A stretch of 64,000 nt of DNA from Brachypodium distachyon. Lineage: Eukaryota > Streptophyta > Magnoliopsida > Poales > Poaceae. The position numbers were made by a program, and so were the translations under genes. The DNA is taken from NCBI RefSeq assembly GCF_000005505.3, contig NC_016133.3:14942001-15006000 (forward strand), written 5' to 3'. Under the pieces are notes generated by a model. That model saw only the letters and a list, made by a program, of their open reading frames with translations. It did not search any database and was not told the DNA's origin. Below, one piece after another: positions 46,193-57,898 of the stretch. Within the stretch, counting starts at the first letter, position 1, and the number at the start of each line of letters is the position of its first letter.

Positions 46193-46559
46193 CTGTTGTA
46201 GTTTTGTGATATTTTCTCTTTTTCTTTCTTTTTTGTTCGATGACGGGAGGAAAGGGAGACGGAGCAGCTGCTAGCGTGACAAGATTACCGATTTATTTGT
46301 GAACTTAAGATTAAGGACGGACGTCCTATATTTAATCGTATATCCAACGACAAGGACGCAGTGTGATGTTTGGTTTGTCGCAAATACAACTCTCATTTTG
46401 CCAACTAAGAGTATTTCACAAAAATATGTGAGAGGCGTGATAAATCATATTGGCAACCAAAAGTTTAGCAATGAAGTAAACAACAACCAAATAACCATTA
46501 GCCTGCTGCCAAATTTTTGGTTGGGGGCACAAACCAAACAGCAGCGGCTGTACTGGCAC
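46193..46559. other. Flank of the MULE; nothing recognised
   Basis: AT-rich, without a gene or repeat I can name. Confidence 0.4.
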
Positions 46560-46860
46560 TGCTACGTCGAGGTCGGCCGGCCGCCGGGGACGTTGCTAGC
46601 TCTTGGAGGGCTGCTCCTCTGCTCTGTCTTCGTGCTCCAAGGTATCCCAAAGAGGCCACCTACCTATACGCGGACGAAGCAGCGGAAGTATATATGATGT
46701 TGTACACACGTCCACGTCTCGTGGCAAGTGGCATCTGCAAAATTGAATTTTCGTTCGCCAGGCTTCTGCACCGTCCGATTTCCCTCTAAACTCACGCTGG
46801 CCATGGGATCGCGCGCGCTCGTCGGCAATACGAGGGGACGCGTGGCGATACGCTATTTGA
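46560..46860 (-). promoter_or_regulatory. Orphan promoter plus first-exon module
   Basis: Minus strand: a GACGGTGCAGAAGCCTG-like motif (about 46780-46760), a CATCATATATACTTCC TATA-like box (46696-46681), then the CGAAGACAGAGCAGAGGAGC exon-like stretch. It matches 13.2-13.4 kb throughout. It lies beside the MULE that split the K5 5' region, so it is plausibly the displaced promoter of K5. Confidence 0.5.
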
Positions 46861-47687
46861 ACTTATAATGCTAGCAGTCTCAATCACTTGGACGTTCTTT
46901 TCACAAATAATCCCAAGGTTGCTCTCGCTGCTAATCTGCTATTCCAGGACAGTCTCTGTCTCGACGATATCTATCTCAAGGTTGCTACGGGCAGCAAGGA
47001 GCAAGTCAGGTTGATCCTTTTATTACATTTCCTTATTTTCCTTACGTCCCAAGGATAAGGCTACTTTGTTTGGCTAGAATAATATTTCGACGAACAATTA
47101 CTTTGGGATAACTTTTCGATCAGCAATTGCTCTTTTGGTATCACATTTCTACGGATCAAGTGAGGTCAGTTTCTCATTACACAACTTACTCCTTTATTTT
47201 TTCTAGGGAAAAAGACATATGTTATAACAAAAAAAACTGTACATAGGTGTGAAAACACCAGGAAAATTACAAAGAAAAGGCAAAGCTGAACTATCTAAAT
47301 GATGAAAACCAAGCCTCAAAGCCTGACCTGGCTCCTTTTCAGTTTGTAATCCTATTTGTTTTGTGCATATCCAAAATTAATTACTCCCTCTGATCCATAA
47401 CGAGTGTCACTGATTTCTGCATAATTTTCGTTCTCGCTGTCCAATAAAGCAATGCATGAAGTGGACAAGTGACAATGCACGTTATACTAAAACTTGGCGT
47501 GGCACATAATCAAGCGAGAAAGTTTCAGATTGAGCTCGGTGATGCTTCGTCGAAATCTACAGCTCATTCACTTACTACCTCTAGGGCACACGCCCGCTCG
47601 ATTGCCAGGAGTCGCTGGCGCAATGAAGGGCAAGCACGAAAGAGGCCTTTGAAGACTTCAGCCGTGGCTGCGCGCTGGACCTCTCTC
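46861..47687. other. Intergenic; half MITE
   Basis: Contains the left half of a Stowaway element (TACTCCCTCTGATCCATAAC at about 47383) without its partner end. The 47480-47687 stretch is GC-richer and leads directly into the LINE fragment, but I cannot assign it. Confidence 0.4.
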
Positions 47688-48202
47688 GTCTAGCGGTAAA
47701 GAGGTGCTAATAAAATCTATTGTTCAGGCATTGACTTCGTATGCTATGAGCATCTTTAAATTCTCTAAAGGACTATGTGAAGATCTTGAGCACATGACAA
47801 GGGATTTCTGGTGGGGCGATGAACATGACAGAAAGAAAATCCACTGGTTGTCACGGGAGAAGCTGACTAGACCTAAAGGGCAAGGAGGCATGGGCTTCCG
47901 CAATTTGATACTCTTCAACCAGCACCTTCTCGCGAGGCAGGCTTGGCGCCTTTTGGATAAACCCACAAGTCTTTGCGCACGGCTCATTAAAGCCAGGTAT
48001 TACCCCCACGGAAACATTCTGGATACGGCCTTCATTCAGTCAGCGTCGCCGGTCTGGAAAAGGATTACACACGGATTGGAACTTTTAAAGAAGGGCTATG
48101 TATGGAGTAATGGTAATGGACGGTGGATATTCAGAGAGAAACAATTGGTTCCCGAGAGGGAATCTACGAGTGTCAGGCAAAGCCTCGCGCACTCGCCTGC
48201 GG

Positions 48203-48565
48203 TGTTGGGTTTGCCCAAAGATCAATCACATGAAGATGCACACGATCAGAAATTTATTTGACCAAGAGCGCGTATCGTGCCTTTTATTTTCTTTATTTCT
48301 CTTCTCAATCTCTTACAAGCTTAATACAAGCTACGCAGCCTACCCGTGTATATATACACGACCAAGTCCTGGCTAGTCCTGCTCGGACACAAAGACTCAC
48401 GTCTGCAGTTCCTAAACCTGGTCATACTAGAACTCAAGCACTACTCTGAATCCTAACACGCTAAGGACTCCTACTTGAAACTAACCTGCAACTCTTATCC
48501 GATTAGGACTCCAAGAGCTTACAACCTACAGACTACTAGGAAGTCCTCCATGATTAATTCTAACA
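48203..48565 (-). repeat. 3' LTR of the nested element
   Basis: Plus-strand edges TGTTGGG and TAACA; about 95 percent alike to the partner LTR by eye, differing mainly in small indels near its right end. Confidence 0.9.
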
Positions 48566-49317
48566 AACTCTTCCTAATCTTGAGTTGTTGCCTTCCATGC
48601 TCTCCCTGATCTTGACTTACCGCAGCTTCACGACTTCTCGACTCAGCTCAACGTATGATCTTAACTCCCAGCCACACGCTAACCTTGTGTACTACACCGT
48701 ACACCCTGTGGCAACACCGTCCACTCCTAGCGTCAAACATCCACACGTGACTACTCACATAGCCTCATGCAGGAAACATGGCCTCACTGAAGAGACTCAT
48801 CACTAGTTACCGCCTCACAATACTCTTGAGCTTTCGTCTTCTCGCCGAGACACATAGATGACCACCCGCCACCTTGTCTGCATGCACGTCTTCGCCCTCA
48901 GTGATACACCTCACCGGACAGCCCTTCGACCGTGACGTACCTCCACTGCTACAGAGCCTCACATAGACAACCACTTGGACACAACTCCTCGAAGACAGTC
49001 TTGACGAGATTCCCCGGTACCGCACCTCGGCACCACAACCTCCCATCAATGATAGTCAACGACCTTGCCGACGACAGTTTGCCCTGATGCCGAGTACTTT
49101 CCGGCGATCAGTATTATGATCTTCCGTTACTAGAAGATCGGCCCACCACGACGATGACTCGATCCAATCCGCTGAACGCTCCTCCACGTACAGCGACCGA
49201 TTACCCGATTTGATCCACGGACGCCGTTCCGCCATCGTTGCCCGCCTCGAGGCGCTAGCACATCGCCTCTCCGGGGCAAGCGCGTCTTAAAATCTTGGAT
49301 CTCGCTCTGATACCAAA

Positions 49318-49696
49318 TGTTGGGTTTGCCCAAAGATCAATCACATGAAGACGCACACAATCAGAATATTATTTGACCAAGGGCGCGTATCGTGCCCTCT
49401 ATTTTCTTTATTTCTCTTCTTAATTTCTTACAAGCTTAATACAAGCTACGCAGCCTACCCGTGTATATATACACGACCAAGTCCTAGCTAGTACTACTCG
49501 GACACAAAGACTCACGTGTACAATTCCTAAACCTGGTCATACTAGAACTCAAGCACTACTCTGAATCCTAACACGCTAAGGACTCTTACTTGAAACTAAC
49601 CTGCAACTCTTATACGATTAGGACTCCAAGAGCTTACAACCTACGGACTACTAGGCAGTCCTTCTTGATCTCTAATTCCGAAGATTAATTCTAACA
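49318..49696 (-). repeat. 5' LTR of the nested element
   Basis: Next to the primer-binding site; 16 bases longer than its partner, mostly from an extra segment near 49665-49685. Confidence 0.9.
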
Positions 49697-49849
49697 TGCG
49701 GCGGGGTTTCTGACCTGCTTCTCCTCTCCTCAACGAGCAGCGCTAGAATGTTCAACTCGTTCGACAGATTTTCTACCCCCATGATGCTGACACTATCCTG
49801 AACATCAAGCTGCCTGCGGCTCAACATGAGCGTCTGGTCGCCTGGTTCC

Positions 49850-49985
49850 CTGAGAAATCTGGTGTGTTCTCTGTCAGATCAGCCTACAGGATCGCCCTAG
49901 CCGAGGTGTCTGATTCACTGAGAAATCTGGTGTGTTCTCTGTCAGATCTGCCTACAGGATCGCCCTAGCCGAGGTGTCTGATTCA
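49850..49985. repeat. 68-bp tandem duplication in the LINE
   Basis: CTGAGAAATCTGGTGTGTTC occurs at 49850 and 49918, each followed by almost identical text to GTGTCTGATTCA. The unit is not a multiple of three, so it breaks the reading frame. Confidence 0.95.
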
Positions 49986-50815
49986 GCGATGAGCAGCTCG
50001 AGTAATAATCCAAACGGAGAACGCAAGCTGTGGAGTACTATTTGGGAAGCTAATGTGCCGACAAAAATTAGGGTCTTTGCATGGCGTCTGGCTACAAATT
50101 CTTTAGCGGTGCAGGAGGAGCACAGCCGCCGTATCAAGAAGACTACTCCTGTCTGTACTGTCTGCGGCTGCAGGACTGAATTTGCGTACCATGCGGTAAT
50201 GGTTTGTCCAAAAGCGTTGGGGCTGCGCCAACGCATGCTGCAGGATTGGAATCTCCCGATGGAGGAAAGGTAAGGACTCGCTCAATAAGCTTACTCGACA
50301 GCGCCTATTGTTCCTTTGGTGGAGAGCTTGGCACCTCAGGAATGATTCCGTTTTCTCAACTGGCAAGTGTTCTATCGAAGCTTCAGCAGTCTTCATCAGG
50401 AATTACTCCTTGGCCATGGAGAATGTGAAGGGAGACGATGCCACCTTACTGCACTACTTTAAGGAAATGGAGGAGATGCATGGCGACACTACACGCATCC
50501 CTTTGGAGGAGAACACGCCGGGGAGTGATCATGAAGCGTCCAAACACGTCGCTGTTGCTGACCAGCTCTGGAAACTCCCTGCCCAAGGTTGGCTAAAGCT
50601 GAACACGGATGCGAGCTTCCTCGAAACGACCGGCGAGGCATGGTGGGGAGCAGCCCTGAGGTCGAAGGATGGCCGAATTGTCTCTATTGCTTCGGGCTGT
50701 GCTACAGCGGAGGAAGCCTAAGTCAATGCCTGCCTGGAGAGTCTCCATGCTCTTGCTTTGGACCTGGCACAAAAATCCATCTGGAAGTTGATTGCATGGC
50801 GATTGTCTCCAGGTT

Positions 50816-52044
50816 GGAGAGAGGAGAGGTGGATCAGGAAGCGGAAGGCTCAAGCGCCAAAGCTTGCAGAAGTAAAAATGTACGTCCTTCTCGACGACAT
50901 CCTTTACAAGAAGGGTGCGGCCGCGCTACTCAAGTGCATAACCCCCGACAAGGGGGCTGAGCTCCTCCAAGAGATCCACTCCGGAGTGGGTGGCCATCAT
51001 CTTGCACCAAGAGCTACCGCGGCAAAGGCTTTACAACAGGGATTCTATTGGTCCACCATGGTGCAAGACGCAATCACAATATTGCGAAGATGCGAAGCTT
51101 GCCAAAAAATGGCTAAGTCAATCCACGCGCTAGTGACGGCCCTAAAAAATATCCCAATAACTTGGCCATTTGCACGCTAGGGAATTGACCTTCTCAGGCC
51201 TTTCCCCGCATGCATCGGGGGCTGCAAGTACCTCGTGGTGACGATTGATTACTTCTCCAAATGGATAGAAGCTGCGTCACTCAGCAAGATCACGTCACAG
51301 GCCATCCAGAATTTTTTCTGGGAAAACATCATATGTCGATATGGTGTCCCACGAGAGCTAACCATGGACAATGGCAAACAGTTCGACTGTGCGGAATTCA
51401 TCAAATTCTGTGAATGCCTCGAGATCAAACTGCACTTCGCATCCGTGGCCTAACCCAAGAGCAACGGCGCATGCGAAAGAGCCAATGGACTAATCCTCCA
51501 AGGACTCCGCCGAAGGGTAGAACACATGGCCAGCAAGGTAGGAGGAGCATGGGGGGATGAACTCGCCAGCGTGGTTTGGGGCATAAGCACCTCTGTAAGC
51601 CGTTCCATGGGCCGAACACCATTCTCTTTGGTGTATGGCGCCGAAGCAGTTCTTCCTGCCGAGGTAGAGTTCTGCTCACCTCGGGTCGAAAGACTCCAAG
51701 AAGCTACTCCACTCGCCTTCATCGAAAATGAAGAGCATCACATGATGGCCATCGATCTTATGGAAGAAGCTCGTGACAAAGCCCTCATGAGGCACGCCAT
51801 CTACGAGCAGAGCGCCACACGCCTATACAACACGAGGTTGCGGGAACGAGCTTTCTCCCAAGGAGACCTCGTGCTGAAAAAGAACGTCGACCCAAAACTC
51901 CAGCGTAAGCTCGACCCTAAATGGGAAGGACCATACCGCATTGCCGCGGTATTGGGCAATGGTGCATACCACCTCGAGAACATGGAAGGCAAAAACCTCG
52001 TCCATGCTTGGAACGGCGACAAACTCCGGCGTTTCTACGCCTAA
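50816..52044 (+). pseudogene. Ty3/Gypsy integrase remnant
   Basis: The plus-strand end of a Ty3/Gypsy polyprotein, fused directly to LINE sequence at about 50815. It begins in the linker after RNase H (YVLLDDILYKKG), followed by the zinc-binding HHCC module (GGHHLAPRA, RRCEACQKMA), the integrase core with the first catalytic aspartate in VTIDYFSKWIEAAS, the second in ELTMDNGKQF and the glutamate in NGACERANG, then PFSLVYGAEAVLPAEV and a C-terminal domain (GDLVLKKN, WEGPYRIAAVLGNGAYHLE) to TAA at 52044. Two stops interrupt the core: TAG at about 51178 and TAA at about 51453. Protease and reverse transcriptase are absent. The sequence style fits the Tat lineage. Confidence 0.88.
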
Positions 52045-53149
52045 GGAGGAACCTCAAGGAGCACCCTCGCCGCTCCCAAAAGAAGACTATCAGCGCCCAA
52101 CCGACCACTTTCCTATGAAACTTCGGGGGATCGTAAGCGCCAACGAGGCGACGTCTACATAAGGCTTGCAAGTGCCCATCGGGCCATACCTTAAGACAAG
52201 CAAGCGAGGGATCAATAAAAACGAGTCCTTGATAAGAGTGACATGAGACACTCATACAACCCACCGTCGTAAAGGAAACCCCGTCGAGCAGCAATGTCAC
52301 GAAGGGACGATCCCCAAAACCGAGTCGCTGCCCCAGTGCCGCTCACCAAGGGACGCCGAAAGGCCTACGTTGGCCCAGGCGTCACCTAAAAATGTCTTCA
52401 GACATAAGTCGTAGCGACCCGTTCCTTGGTGGATCCTAGCGTGCCTCGAGGCCATCCGCCAAGTAGAACCAAGTCCCCCGAGGACCGGAAGCTCCTTAAA
52501 ACGCATTTAAGGAGAACCGCAAATAAGCGAGTTATGCATGAGCTTACTTACCTCGGAGAACCATGCTACCCGCGTGCGAGACGTCGCACACGGGCCTGCA
52601 TGATAGTAACCGAGTTAAGGCTCCATAATAATTGCATGAAAGCATAGCTTCCTGAAGTCCGAAGAGGGAAAATTCCGCATGGATTTCCTCGAATGGCAGG
52701 TCGAAATGTCCGGATCACTACCGGCGTATCGACAGCGACCCCCACAAGGGTACTAGGATCCGTGGCTCGTAACCATGGCCTAAGGCACCGAAGCCGAGTC
52801 GTATCCCAACGGCGACATCAATTGATTACGCAAAAGTGTGATCATAGCGAACGATCACGAGCTGTATAAACTGAGAAAATATAGTACTTCGCAAGAAAGA
52901 AATATAGTACTCCAAAGAACAAATGTTGAGCCAAGTTAACATTTCCGATAATGTTGACTACATGGTGAAAACATAAGAAAATACATGCTGAGCTAAGTTG
53001 ACATTTCCGACAATGTTGACTACATAGCAAAGCATGAAACACATCAAAAAAGCTGTCTTCCAACCTCTGTCTAAAGCCTAGAACATGCAAGCCATGAGGC
53101 TATGTCATAAGTGGATATGCAACATCGCGTAAGTAAGCAGCTGGGGTAC
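52045..53149 (+). other. Gypsy region downstream of pol
   Basis: Non-coding DNA between integrase and the antisense frames, as in Tat-lineage elements. A segment with ATGTTGAC and AGTTAACATTTCCGA-like text repeats at 52927-52965 and 52990-53025. Confidence 0.45.
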
Positions 53150-54700
53150 CTTGTCGCCTCGAAAGGCAACAAGACTCAAGCCCCACCGTCACTCTCCTGA
53201 AGAGCGGGCTCAAGGCAACGCACGAAGCGTCGAGCCAGAGCACGAAGAGGAGCTCCCTGGTTCGCCAGAAACTTCTTCGCCCCGTGAATCATCGCACCCT
53301 CAAGTCCACTCGTCCCGGCACTACCGTCCAGGACAGCCGCGACTACCGACGAAACAAGTCGAGCACCCGTACTCAGAAGACACCTCTTCACGGCGGGCTC
53401 AAGGAGCTCCACCTGTGAAGTAAGCACCCTACTCGCCTCGTCCATCGTACGACACGAGGGAAGATCCGGCTGAGGAGAGCCCTTCAAACAGAGTACCATC
53501 TCTCGAATCTCCGAAGCCTGGGCGAGCAGGAGCGAGACCACCTCCGGACGGCTATCCGAGGGGGCGCGAGCACGAGGGGCGAACACCGGTCCGAACCCGG
53601 TGTCCTCCGACTCCACCTTGAGGGAGGCGACCTCCGCTCGAGCGTGCTCCACGTTGAGGCTGGCCACCACCAAGTCCTCCTCGGCATGACGGGTCTTCGT
53701 GATCACATCCTTCTGGCCCTCCTCGGCAAGGTGAGCCTCGCCTCCATGGCTGCAAGCTCCGCCGACACCCGAGAAAGCTCAGTCTCAACGGCCTCCCGCC
53801 GCGCCCTCTCCGAAGCCAACTCACTGAGGGCAAGGGTAGCCTTCGAGGTCTCTGCGTCCAAGGCCACCGAAAGCACCCCAACCTGAGCCTTGAGAGCGAG
53901 AAGAGTGCCCACGGCCTCGACCAAGCCTCTCACCTGGGAAAGGAAAAGAAATCATGAGCGCTGACCGACAAAATGGACCTAGCAAGAAGGGAGACGAGGA
54001 AAACAGACTCACAAGCTCCAACGCCTCGAGCGGATCTCTCACTCCTCCCTCGGTCCTCGGAACCACCTCTCCCTCCTCCGGAATCGGGGGCTCGGCCTCG
54101 GGAGCATCAGGCGCCACAGGCCCCGTACCTAAAACAAGACAAGAAAGCCCCGTGAGAACATTCCCGAAAGGGAATTAAAACGCTCAACACACGCGCACTC
54201 ACCGGTGGCAGGAAGCAACTCCTCGACAGGCCCACGAGCCAAAGAGAACATCAGAACGCCCGTGCCGCTGGCTTCCGAGGAGGTATCCACCACAAGCTGA
54301 AGCCCGGTCCTCTGGGCGAAAACCGCACGCTCGTGAGGTGACGGAGGCAGGATCTTCTCAATGTCGATCTTCCCGGCTAGGTGCATGTCCATGGACTCTC
54401 TCAAGGGAGACCTCGACTCAGCCACGTCGGCAAGGTCAGGAGAAGGAGCCTTCCTCTTGCGTGAACTCGGAGGATGAGCTAGGGATCTTGGGCATTGGGG
54501 CCGCTGGCACACCCAACCCAAGCACAACCTAAGGCTTCACCTTCCCACAAGTATCTCTAAGGTGAGAATCAATGGCGATCATCGACGGAGTCGCAAGACG
54601 AGAGTACTGCTCGCCGGCCTTGATGAGCTTCCCGAACTTGGGATCCGGGCGCATCGGTACCGAGTCGTCGAAGTTGCAACAAAATTCCTAAGGAAGCAAC
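53150..54700 (-). pseudogene. Antisense extra reading frame of the Gypsy element
   Basis: Minus-strand coding blocks between integrase and the expected 3' LTR. In order: about 54690-54540 (RPDPKFGKLIKAGEQYSRLA), 54500-54180 (RKRKAPSPDLADVAE, HLAGKIDIEKILPPSPHERA), 54117-54010 (APDAPEAEPPIPEEGEVV), 53933-53703 (a heptad-rich coiled coil including LALSELASERARREAVETE) and 53706-53176 (AEEDLVVASLNVEHARAEV, then a helical domain to the stop). Intron-like gaps and frame changes separate the blocks. An antisense frame here is a known feature of Tat-lineage elements such as Grande; the protein's role is not established. Confidence 0.6.
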
Positions 54701-56520
54701 TAGAGAAATCTACGTCGCGAGGTCACGCACAACCGCCGGTAAAAAAAAGAGAGGGAGGACTCCCCTCCGGAAACAGCCCCAGGCCCGAGTACCATACCGG
54801 CGGCCCAGCCCTGTCCAGCAACGAAGCAAACAAAAAAAATGATGAAAAGGGGGGAGCCCAGCTTCCCCCCCCCCCCCCCCCGACAGCATCTTCGCCTCTA
54901 GCCCACCTCGGCCGAAAGAAAGATGGGCCCCAGGCCCCGCGCTCGTCCACGGCCCAAGTCAGGGGACGGTTCGGACAGCCCGAAAAAAAAAGAGAAAGGG
55001 AAAGGCGCGCCCGTAGGGTGTTCGGCCAAATGGCCGGCGACCCGGGACACGCCGCGCCCCGACCGGCGCCCCCGACGCGCCTAACCCTATGACATGCCGC
55101 GCGCGCGCCGCGCCGTCACCGGCACCCCCGACGCGCCCCGCCGAGCGCGCTCCTCGAGCCGAGCGCGCTCGCGCAACGTCATGCCTCGCCGACGTCGCCC
55201 GTGCCTCGCTGCGCCCATGGCCACATCTCCTTGGTTCCGACACCAAGACGCACCTCGTCACGCACCTGCGCCCCGAGCGCCCCCAGGTGCACGCCCCGGC
55301 CGTGCCGTCCGTGCCGTCCGTGCCCTCGCGCCGCTCCGACCGCGCACCGAAGCTATTCGACAAAGTGACACGAGCGTCCAATGACCACCGTCCGCAATGC
55401 CGCGCGCCATAGGCGCCGCCATGGAGCAAGGGACGGACGCCCTGACGTAGCTCACCTCGACAGGGGCACGGAAGCACCCAGGCGCCCCCTCTTCTCGGCA
55501 CAAACTGCAGGCAGTGCCGGCACCGCTTGAAACCCGAAGCTCAACAAAATCGCGTCCCCCACGAAGCTTTGAGGATCCTCAGCACCCGTGGCGGGCTAGC
55601 CAACTTCTTGGACGAGGTACGCGCTCCCGAGGAGCTCCTAAACCGGTCCCGTCCCGTCCTTCGGATGCCGCCGAGCTTGTCTTCGGCACCGGAAGGGGAG
55701 GAAATGAGAGTGGGCATGGCTCCCCCAGCACCCCAAGGCTCCATTTTATAGGCCAAGTAGCCTTCTCGACGTCCGGGCCGAACCACCCACATCTCGACAC
55801 GTCGCCGGCTGTGAGGCAACCACTGTCCAAGCACCAAGACAAAAACCAAGGGGGAAAAGGCAAAAAGAAGCGCAGGGGAGGGATCGGAGGTGGTCGGGTG
55901 GTCACCCAAGACCGGTCCGCGCTGCCCCTGCGAAGCTCGTTGTCGCCGGCGTCACCCATGGTGACGGCGTCGCCGACGGAAGAGGAAAGGAGGACAGTCT
56001 CCTTTTCGGCCCCGTACAAAGGAGAAGATGAGCCCTGGCCATTGGATCTAGGGCTTCGGCATCCACACAACCGTCCGATCCCTTCACTTAAACCGGCGAA
56101 CCGGTATGCGGGCCAGGTGGCGAAGTGGGCCTCGGCCCAATAACAAGCGCAAATAAAAAAAGAAGAAGAAGCCTCCCAGGCCCGATCGGGCTCAGCCCGC
56201 ACGCCCGGGAGGCCCATGAGGCCAAGCACGGCCCATTAGCGCGCCCGGGCACAATGGGCGGCCCAGAGTGAGGGCTTTTTTCAGAAATGCCCCCCAGGAC
56301 ATGGAAAATCGCAAGCTGCCCCTTGGCGGCTCGAAAATTCGCGTGGGGACCCTCGGAAAATCCGAAATTCACAAATGCACCCCTGCAACTTCATTATCTT
56401 GCAAAAGGAGTCCCCCGATCTCAAAATTTTGCAAGAAAGACCTTCATGACCATGGTTTTTCCAGGGTATGTGCTTATAAGAGTAGTGTGTACGTGAGGAC
56501 TGTGTTTCCTTAAAAAAAAA
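54701..56520. mobile_element. Probable 3' part of the Gypsy element
   Basis: GC-rich, with a C-rich run at 54867-54881, then a stretch with C/A-rich text (56285-56440, such as CCCCCAGGACATGG and GCAAGCTGCCCC) often seen in untranslated parts of grass Gypsy elements. I could not identify a 3' LTR pair or target duplication. The right limit near 56510 (AAAAAAAAAAAG run) is a guess. Confidence 0.4.
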
Positions 56521-57335
56521 AAGAAACATTGCATTGACGGGATGGAGCACAGTTACAAAGGCCAGTAATAAACGCCACTGAACCTGAAGCCGCCTTTTCA
56601 TGTCGGGACGCTCTTCATCTTGCCAACGAGCACTTGAGATTTCCCTTAAGTCTCAAAATAGATGTCTCAAGTTTGTCCAAATTTGGATGTATGTAGACAT
56701 GATTTAGTGTATAGATGCATTCAAATTTAGTTAAAATTTATTGGACGGAGTAAGTAGTACAAATGTTGTGAAGGCTCTATCAGAAGGCTCAAGGGAATCC
56801 GCTTGGTTTGGGTATTAGAGGACGCTAAACAATTTCTAGCTCCAGGCCTAGGACGCAGTGTTTGATCAAGATCGAAGAATATTGGTGTCCACGTGTTGGC
56901 TCAATTCGGTCGTCGAAACATCAATAATGGCCTTATGTTTAATACAACTCATGTAAAAGTTTTTACTAGACATTGTATCCGCTCAAAATGGGGTTCAGAT
57001 CCTCTACAATTGTATTGTCACTGCATGCAGGTTGTAGCTCATAAAATATGTCATCCATTCTCGATCCAAGGGCTCCCCTTACTCCTCCTTAATCCTGTAA
57101 TTTATTGAAACAAACACATGATAATATGGACGGAAATTTTCCTGTGACTATAGACTCGGTGCCAAACCAGTGGGAAAAAAGATCCAAATAGGGGCCATCA
57201 AATTTGTTTTTCAATTCTCGTCGCATGCTATCATCTGTGTAATTATAGAGACAAATTAAATTCTTCTTTAATGGAGTTAGTCCCATTTGCCATGAGAAAA
57301 ACCTCTTGTTGTGGTGGTGGAGTTGTAGGTGCATG
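56521..57335. other. Intergenic; MITE remnant
   Basis: 56648-56755 resembles an old Stowaway interior ending TTGGACGGAGTAAGTA. The rest is unassigned. Confidence 0.4.
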
Positions 57336-57343
57336 ACTCCACC

Positions 57344-57890
57344 TACGGATGGCAATGGGGAGCGTCGACCCCCGATGGGGGTTTTCTCTATTAGGGAATG
57401 TGTACAGCACATAATTAGTTTATATGTGGATCGCCACGTCAGGAATAACCTCCCCAACGGGTACAACGGGATGGGGGATGTTTTCGTAATCCCCAGACCC
57501 GAACCCTGCGGGGACCCAGTTAACATACATCGCGTGGCCGAAATTTAGTAAAATTTAATAAAAATGCACTAATTAGGTGACCTGCTATCCAACTAATCTC
57601 ACTAATCATGTGATTTGCCATCAAATTTCCCCCCAAATATATATTTATTCTCAGTCAAAACCTTCATTTTAACCCTTCTCATAGCCGTGGTAATGATAGT
57701 TGCTTGTCAATTTAAAGTTGTTCACTCTGATATGGGGAACCCATGGGTCTACTACACCTGATGGGTGGTGGGGATGGGAAAGTTTGATCCCCAAGGTGGG
57801 AAATGGGAACGGGGACGGAATTGTTTTTACTTCATTGGGAGGGGGAGAAATAGCGATCCCCGAGCGGGGACAGACCCATTGACGTCCCTT
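57344..57890. mobile_element. hAT-type non-autonomous element, 547 bp
   Basis: Flanked by perfect 8-bp duplications ACTCCACC (57336-57343 and 57891-57898), the size expected for hAT transposons. Ends: left TACGGATGGCAATGGG, right (reverse complement) AAGGGACGTCAATGGG, 12 of 16 identical. Inside each end are GGGGATCCCCG-like short palindromes. No transposase. Confidence 0.85.
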
Positions 57891-57898
57891 ACTCCACC

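Larger units (their letters stand above)
48203..49696 (-). mobile_element. Non-autonomous LTR retrotransposon, 1494 bp, nested in the LINE
   Basis: LTRs 48203-48565 (363 bp) and 49318-49696 (379 bp) begin TGTTGGGTTTGCCC and end TTCTAACA on the plus strand. The insertion is flanked by perfect TGCGG duplications (48198-48202 and 49697-49701) inside LINE coding sequence. On the minus strand the primer-binding site TGGTATCAGAGC (49315-49304) follows the 5' LTR after two bases, and a purine-rich GATTAGGAAGAGTTT precedes the 3' LTR. The 752-bp interior has no gag or pol, only short frames, so it must have been mobilised by proteins from another element. Confidence 0.93.
47688..50815 (+). mobile_element. 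LINE 3' fragment, split by an LTR element
   Basis: Plus-strand remains of a non-LTR retrotransposon, 5' truncated. 47688-48202 encodes the end of the reverse transcriptase/thumb (EVLIKSIVQALTSYAMSIFK, DFWWGDEHDRKKIHW, GGMGFRNLILFNQHLLARQ). 49702-50280 encodes the zf-RVT domain (GVFSVRSAYRIALAEV, PTKIRVFAWRLATN, CTVCGCRTEFAYHAVMVCP). 50560-50815 encodes part of an RNase H domain (WLKLNTDAS, WWGAALRSKDGR). Breaks: a frameshift before 48202, a 68-bp tandem duplication at 49850-49985 that shifts the frame, a TAA in the RNase H region (50719-50721) and a frame change near 50760. The 3' end is lost at the junction with Gypsy DNA near 50815. Confidence 0.85.

Noticed and set aside
40463..46251. GACGGGAAG / GACGGGAGG as the 9-bp target duplication of the MULE
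   Set aside because: The two words do not abut the inverted repeats at equal distance (about 12 and 50 bases away) and GACGGGAAG also occurs in other leaders.
47688..50960. A host gene encoding an RNase H or zinc-finger protein
   Set aside because: Domain order, truncation and several stops identify it as LINE remains.
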